A DNA stretch of 64,000 nucleotides from Panax quinquefolius. Lineage: Eukaryota; Streptophyta; Magnoliopsida; Apiales; Araliaceae. The notes under the pieces are model-generated. The model ran no database searches, had not been told where the DNA came from, and was given only the letters and a program-made list of their open reading frames with translations. Both the position numbers and the translations under genes were made by a program. How positions within the stretch are numbered: the first letter of the stretch is position 1; every line of letters starts with the position of its first letter. Positions 58,241 to 64,000 of the stretch are shown here, piece by piece. The stretch is from contig CM035173.1 of assembly GCA_020205615.1 (NCBI GenBank), positions 54,507,800 to 54,571,799 on the forward strand. The letters run 5' to 3'.

Positions 58241-59469
58241 CGTAATTTTTATGACCCTCAAAAATTCTAGAAGGTCATAATAAAAGCATTGGACTGTTGA
58301 TTATGATGAAAGTCATAATAAAAGCATTGGCCTGATGAAATCATTGGTATATTGAGTATTAGTAAGTGTTATGATGAGTTATGTTGGTTATTATGTGAGA
58401 ACAAGAAAATTTCTTAGAAATCACAAAGGGTTGAAAATTAATTTTTTTGTAAAAATGGAACATGAAATTCAATTGACCATATCTCCTATTATATTTCAAA
58501 TTTTTGATTGTGGTCAGGTTCTAAAGTTAGATCTATGAGTTTTCTAACTTATCCAAGTGGAATCACTACAAAAGGTGTTGCAGATTTTTGTGTGGACTGA
58601 TTTTAGCAAAGGAGTCAAAAACTGCAAATTACCAAAAAGCTACTGCCCAGAAATTTAAAGGGCATTTTTAGCCACTTAATTTGTGAAAAAACTTCCGGCC
58701 TTTTGGGACATGGAAATATATGGTATAAAGTACCTCCTGTCCAAAAATGAGCTCATTCCGACTTAAAATGAGCAAGTTATGACTATTTCAGTATTTAGGT
58801 TTTTACCGAAATAAAAAGCGCTATACCCAGTTCTATAACTCAGATGACCATGAAATTTAAACTGAAACTCACGTTAACATGTGTAAGATCCTCGCCAAGA
58901 TTTGGGAATTTCTGAGTTAAACTTGAGGTAGCTAATTTCTTAAGGAATTAATTAGAAATTGATTTTTGAAAATACTTAAGGGACTTGAAAAATTATAAAA
59001 AATACATGTTGTGTATGAAATATATGTATATATGTTTGGACAAAGGATAGAAAAATAATAAGTTGATTTGGTAATTTTTCATGAAAATAGTGTAGTTACG
59101 AACATATGAGTTAAATATGCTATGTCAAGTTGAAAAATTGGTAAATATGATTTTATGGCTTGGGAATCCTATATAGGGTATATGCAGATTTTTGATGAGG
59201 GATTTGATCATTGGTGATGAAATCTTATGAGTATGGCATTTTTGAATGATTAAAATGCATTATTTGGTAAAGTGTAAATAATTGAAATAAATTGTTTATA
59301 AGTTTAAGAAGTGAATAAAATATTGTTATAGTATTAATAATATTAGATTACGAGTTAATTAAGTGATTGATAATATTTGGATAAATTTAAAGTCTTTAAT
59401 ATTTGTCCATGTTTTCGTTTGATTAATGCTTATATCATTGTCATCATTCTCATGCTTATATTGTGATTA

Positions 59470-59700
59470 AAGTCATCTTTAGCTTACGTTCATAGATTGA
59501 CTTGGTGTGATTATGACCAGGGATTATTCGGTATAATCATGACCGTAATGTGACGAATGATGTGGTAAAAATCCTCAGTGGCCTGTAGTGCATTGATGGA
59601 CAGTTTTTGGTATGATTATGACTAGAGATTATTCGGTATAGTCATGACCATTGACGATTTAATGAATATCCATGGCTCGTAGTGTAGGGATGATTCAATG
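59470..59700 (+). repeat. Hairpin array B (reference copy)
   Basis: ATGATTAT...ATAATCAT pairs alternate with TCAGTG (59575-59580) and CATTGA (59591-59596) around a GCCTGTAGTG loop, and a CCATGG-type decayed unit near 59669. Confidence 0.75.
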
Positions 59701-60435
59701 ATGTGGTTTATTTATTAAGCTGAGTCTTAGCGATAAAAATTGATGAAAACATATTATTTTAAATCATAAAAGTTAGTAGATTTTATTCTCTACTTGACTC
59801 TTCTAATGGATTGCTTATTCCGCTGCAGTTAAACTTGATGTCTATTGTACTTTATCAGTTTAACATTGTTGAAGACTAATGATAATTTATTTTGCATTAT
59901 CGTAGTCATAATATTTCTTACTGGGCTAGTTGAGCTCACCCTTTCTTTCGTTGTTCTCTTCAGTAAATGAGAATTTAGCTGAGACTAGTCGGGGAATGGA
60001 GTGACGGTCCAGATGATAGCATTAGTAATCCTCACTATGGCATGACATGCAATATATAATTGTATTGAGGACCTAAGATGTGTGTGTCATATTTTATACG
60101 TCACTTAATAATTGATTTTTGTGAACAACAATAGGGTGATGAGAACCCAACCCTAAAAGCGTCAAAAGTGCACCGCAGTAAAATGAAGAGATCAGAAATC
60201 TTCTCGTGTCCCTTTGGAGACTTGAAATATTTGCTTCTGTACTTTATATGGCATGTATTAATTTGAGTATGAATATTATCGTATTATATACGTTACAATA
60301 TTTGTATTGAAACTCATAGTATATATGTCGTCGTATTTTTCACGACTGTTGTATAATTAAGTTGTATATGAATTTATGTATCATATATCTGACGACTCAA
60401 GATGGGTGATGAATACCTATTTTGGGGGCGTCACA

Positions 60436-61286
60436 CTCGCGGTCACAACACTTAGGAATGCAGGGCACTCAGCCATCTTATTGGGAACATGATTGACAGT
60501 GGTGATCTGCAAATGACAAAGAGTGGGGACACATTTCTTACACGATGGAAGGAAGTTATAGCAGTTATATCCTCTGAGGTAGACTTGGCTGCCACACCAC
60601 TTACAATACAATCAATTAAACTCAAAGGTGTTGAAAACCCTTTGAAAGTGGCTGCACTAAAGCCAATCATATTGCCTTTCAGGCCATAGTATCCAGCTGT
60701 CAGCCTACAACATGTGTCATGGAGCTATGTAGAGGCTAAAGGATCCACATCCAATACAACTGCTACAGTGTTGAAAGAAAATCCACTGTATCTTCCTCAA
60801 CGGGTGATGAAGCCTATCATCAGATCAAAGGGGAAAGTGCCCGTTGAACAGATTGAAGAATTCCTTCGTACTATGGGACACAATGAAGCTAAGGTGGTTT
60901 TAAGCTTGAAAGAAGCTCCATAACAAATTTCTATTATGGACTTGATTTTCTCCTTAGATGATCACCAGAAGGTCTTACTAAGAGTCTTAGTAGAAGCCTG
61001 TTTGCCAAAAATAGTGGATGCTGAAAAATTCCATCATCTGGTTGATCACATCTTCAACAGTAATGTGATATCCTTCACCGATGATGACATACCTCCCGAA
61101 GGGACGGGTCATTGCAAATCGTTTCACATAGCAGTTATGTCCTCTAGATATGTGGTCGGAGGAGTTCTGATAAATGGAGGATCATCCTTAAACATCTGCC
61201 CCTACGCCACCTTGGAGAAAATGAACATCAATCTCAACAGGATCCGAAGCAGCCATACAATCATCAAAGCTTTTGATGAATCCTGA
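60436..61286 (+). pseudogene. Tat B gag end and protease
   Basis: GHNT and ECRAL complete the Gag zinc-binding motif, followed by an IDSGDLQM segment. A linker (60714-60923) precedes the protease (60936-61286): EGTGHCKSFHIAV, then VVGGVLINGGSSLNICP at about 61153-61203. The active-site Asp expected before GGSS is Asn, as would follow from a G-to-A change. Stops at about 60459, 60687 and 60921 and a TGA at 61284 interrupt it. Confidence 0.75.
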
Positions 61287-62194
61287 TAAAATGTTGTCAG
61301 AGAGATTGAACTACCTGTGGAGATTAGTCCACATACATTTTGCATATCCTTTCATGTGCTTAAGATAGCTACATGATACAATCTACTCTTGGTAAGACCG
61401 TGGATTTATATGGCTGGAGCCATCCCGTCCACTCTCCATCAGTAGCTCAAATACATCATTAACAATAGCCTGGTAACTGTAAATGCTGAACCAGAATGTC
61501 TTGTACAAAGTGACATACCACTCATCAGTTTCAATGTAGAAGTTGAGCCTGTTAGCTTCCAGGCCCTTGATGTGAGTAACACTCACAATCAACCCTTTGG
61601 GGCACCACCTCTGATACCCAGAGTTTCTGCCGAGGTAATGTCGGCAAGTCAAGAGATGATATCCTTGGGTTTTTAACCGGGATAATGGTTAGGAAAGGAT
61701 CATCAGGGAATCAAATGCCCAATTCAAGTTCCCAGTCAGATAGGGACAACCGGACTATGCTATTCTCCTGGGTCCAGTCACAAGAACCCTCACAAGCACA
61801 AATAGGTTCCTTCATCTTCAAGGCGATTTCCTAAACCTATAGAGCCGGAGCCTGAGCCTGAGCCTGTATGACCTTCATTAAAGGTTCTTTCCCATGTGGT
61901 AGCTATGTTGTTTCCTAAGCCGATATCGGTCAAAGGAAAGGAAGTCTTGATTCCAAACCTAGAGGTGGAAGAAAGGAAATAAAGGCATAATCAAGAGATT
62001 GCTAGACATCAGTCAAATATGCCCGTCCTAGTCCATACAGAGGGTATGAATAGAGACATCCCAGATGATGATTATCCGGACATCATGGTCATCATTTAAG
62101 AGAAAGAGGAGGACAACAACCCCTTCATCACTCACATCCCACTAGGACTTCACCTTAGCAATTGAGCAAACCTCCTTGCCTTTGCAGAAAAGAG
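61287..62194 (+). pseudogene. Tat B protease flank and linker (exon before intron)
   Basis: Aligns with element A 765-1543: IPSTLHQ (then TAG), LKYIINNSLVTVNAEPEC, DIPLISF and PLIPRVSAEVMSASQEM. Many stops. The tandem GAGCCTGAGCCTGAGCCTG near 61845-61865 is a short local duplication. Confidence 0.7.
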
Positions 62195-62342
62195 GTAAAA
62201 AGGGCGTAAACTCCTCCGCCTGTAGATAACAATAACTTTTTACTTTTGTTGTACAGTATTAGTAGTTTTTTTTTGTCATTTCATGCTAACAGTTTGTATA
62301 ATTGAACAGTTTCATATATTAAGTGAAAGCATTTTGTTTCAA
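62195..62342 (+). other. Candidate intron, Tat B (acceptor mutated)
   Basis: AGAG|GTAAAA donor, TGCTAAC near 62284, and TTTGTTTCAA where element A has TTTGTTTCAG. The final G of the acceptor has become A, so this copy would not splice at that site. Length 148 versus 149 nt. Confidence 0.6.
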
Positions 62343-63369
62343 GACTCTAAAATTAGATGTGCCTAAACTTGCTGATGAGGTGCCTATTCTTCACAAGGAC
62401 TGTAACTTTGATGAAACGTTGGACTCAGACCTGGTGGAGATTTAACAAGAGGACTATGAGATACCTCAGGAGATCAAAGAATGGGTCGAAGAAAAACACA
62501 AGTCAAATCTTGATCAAACCACCTCTTTCAACTTCAGAACCTCAGAAAATCCCAAACAAATCCAGATTGGTACGAACCTTACTCCAAACGAAAGGAATGA
62601 CATGGTCACGCTATTGACCCAATTCCAGGATGTGTTTGCATGATCTCATGAAGACATTGTTAGTTTGTCTACTGACATTGTCATTCATCGCCTTCCCATC
62701 AAAGAGGGAGTCAAGCCAGTTAGGCAGAAACTCAGGCGATTAAAACCTGAGTGGAGTTTAAAAGTCAAAGAAGAAATTGTGAAACCATTTCAAGCTGACA
62801 TCATCATGGTGTCAACATACCCTGAGGGGCTATCCAACATAGTCCTTGTGCCTAAACCTGGACGGAAGGTGCGAGTTTGCGTGGACTACAGGGATCTGAA
62901 CAAAGTTTGTCTCAAAGATATCTTTCCCGTGCCATTCATCCACATACTAATTGATAATACATCTCATTGTGTCATGTAATCCTTTGCTAATTGCTTTGTA
63001 GGGTACCATCAAATCATGGTTACTGAAGATGATCGTGAGAAAACTACATTCATCACTCCTTGGGGAACCTTTTGCTACAGACGATTATCATTCGGCCTCA
63101 TCAATGCAGGAGCTACCTATCAGTGAGTTATGATAGCTCTTTTCCATGATCTAATGCATAAAGAGATAGAAATCTATGTGGATGACATAATTGTCAAGTC
63201 CCGAAAGGAGGAAGACCAACTAGATCATCTCTAGAAGCTCTTCAACAAGTTGCGTAAGTACAACTTGAAGTTAAATCCAGCCAAGTGCGCCTTTGGTGTT
63301 AAATCAGGAAAGTTGCTAGAATTCCTAGTCAGCCACAAAGGAATTGAGCTGGATCCTATAAAAATCTAG
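62343..63369 (+). pseudogene. Reverse transcriptase domain, Tat B
   Basis: It has DIVIHRLPIKEGVKPVRQKL, NIVLVPKPGRKVRVCVDYRD, FGLINAGATYQ and YVDD at 63175-63186, then KYNLKLNPAKCAFGV. Stops are at about 62443, 62641, 62977, 63124, 63232 and 63367. The open stretch 62665-62979 is the longest intact piece. Confidence 0.85.
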
Positions 63370-63795
63370 GCCATCACAGAAATGCCCTTACCTCAGACAA
63401 AGAAGGAAATAAGAAGATTTTTGGTGAGAATCAACTTCATCAGCCGATTCATCTCCCAACTCACTGCAACCTGTGAGCCTATTTTCAAGTTGCTAAGAAA
63501 GAACTCCTCCATAAAATGGAATGATGAGTGTTAGAAAGACTTCATTCTCTTTAAAGAATAACTAATCAAAGCTCCTATTTTGGTACCTCCCAGGTATGGT
63601 GTTCCCCTGTTCATGTACTTGTCAATCAATGACAATGCCATGGGCTGCATGGTGAGAAAGAAAAATGATAGAGGCTAAGAAAGAGCTATCTATTACCCCA
63701 GTAAAAGATTCAGCAGCAGTGAACACAAGTACACTCTGATTGAGAAAACTTGTTATGCTTTAGCATGGGCTTCCATGAGATTACAACATTATCCC
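63370..63795 (+). pseudogene. RNase H domain, Tat B (truncated by insertion)
   Basis: It continues from LDPIKI (TAG) through AITEMPLPQTKKEI, RINFISRFI, LFMYLSINDNAMGCM, YKLIEK-like TLIEKTCYALAWAS and LQHYP, and stops where the minus-strand Tat LTR begins. Stops lie at about 63534, 63559 and 63676. Confidence 0.8.
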
Positions 63796-64000
63796 TGTCA
63801 ACGTCGGGATTTTTATTTGTCCCTTTTCTGTTCTTGTTCTTCGGTGTTCTCATGTTAGGTGAGATTTATTTGAAAAAACAAGTTGTGAAAAGGTCCGACA
63901 TGTATATGTTGACGAATGGACTTTAAGAGTCGCTAGTTGGTTTTTTATATGGTTGTACCAACACAACCGAGAAAAGGTTTGCATATTGACCTAATGATGT
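63796..64000 (-). repeat. Tat LTR, 3' terminal part, minus orientation
   Basis: It begins TGTCAACGTCGGG, the inverse of the LTR end, and is the reverse complement of about 21800-22013 (GGTGTTCTCATGTTAGGTGAGAT, AAGAGTCGCTAGTTGG, CAACCGAGAAAAGG). The rest is outside the window. The likely left TSD base set is ATCCC (63791-63795), which cannot be verified here. Confidence 0.85.

Larger units (their letters stand above)
44787..60435 (+). mobile_element. Tekay-like non-autonomous retrotransposon E
   Basis: 5' LTR 44787-54222 (about 4.0 kb without nested inserts), PBS at 54225, 2.2-kb internal region, polypurine tract, 3' LTR 56458-60435 (3978 bp). TSD is CTCGT (44782-44786) and CTCGC (60436-60440). 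The internal region lacks a normal gag, RT core and integrase. It shares deletion junctions with the minus-strand copy C. Confidence 0.9.
56458..60435 (+). repeat. 3' LTR of Tekay-like E (best reference copy)
   Basis: 3978 bp without nested inserts, TGTGAGACC...GGCGTCACA. Order: AT-rich start, blocks ACTATTAGGGGAGGTGGTGC (57480-57505), TATA (57611), array A (57790-58240), long central module (58240-59440) and array B (59470-59700). Confidence 0.9.
20067..63795 (+). mobile_element. Tat-lineage Ty3/Gypsy retrotransposon B (heavily interrupted)
   Basis: The pieces run in order: 5' LTR 20067-22013, PBS, leader to 22738, [insert 22739-40258], gag 40303-41556, [LTR 41557-44600], gag 44601-44786, [insert 44787-60435], end of gag, protease, intron, RT, RNase H to 63795, then a new minus-strand LTR. 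Frames and motifs resume across the inserts. Its second RNase H, integrase, 3' region and 3' LTR lie outside the window or have been lost. Confidence 0.85.

Overview
This window looks like pericentromeric or other gene-poor DNA of a flowering plant. It is AT-rich, and nearly every base can be assigned to nested LTR retrotransposons of three Ty3/Gypsy lineages: Tat (dual RNase H), Athila, and a Tekay/Del-like chromovirus. I found no host gene, tRNA or rRNA. Every coding region is broken by stops, frameshifts or insertions. The species cannot be named from this sequence. All lineage names come from motif recognition by eye, not from a database search.

Layout. Tat element A (+) runs from about 765 to 19525. 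It has a protease flank, a candidate 149-nt intron, RT, RNase H, a second RNase H and integrase, then a repeat-rich 3' region, an accessory ORF on the opposite strand, and a 3' LTR. A 7.5-kb element (7855-15360) with very long LTRs and only 337 bp of internal DNA sits inside the accessory ORF. An inverted piece of Tat 3' region (19526-20066) separates A from Tat element B (+), whose 5' LTR is 20067-22013. B is cut by a Tekay-like element in its leader (22739-40258, minus, TSD TTACC). That element is itself cut by an Athila element (27195-36044, minus). B's gag is at 40303-41556 and 44601-44786, split by a lone LTR (41557-44600) and by a second Tekay-like element (44787-60435, plus). The 5' LTR of that second element carries two solo LTRs with perfect 5-bp target duplications (46013-49852 and 51129-52712). 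B's protease, intron, RT and RNase H follow at 60436-63795, and a minus-strand Tat LTR begins at 63796.

The Tekay-like family looks non-autonomous. Two copies on opposite strands share the same losses of the RT/RNase H core, the integrase and most of the chromodomain, so the deleted form probably spread using enzymes supplied by other elements. One copy has a coiled-coil ORF where gag should be. The Athila copy keeps gag, protease and an accessory ORF but has lost RT and integrase.

The most unusual signal is non-coding. The Tekay-like and Tat LTRs, and the Tat 3' region, carry tandem arrays of short stem-loops. Loops are near-constant, while the two arms change together from unit to unit or copy to copy. 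Several arrays lie downstream of a TATA box and so should be in the element RNA. I do not recognise a described system matching this. It may be selected RNA or DNA structure, or a product of template-switch correction of palindromes.
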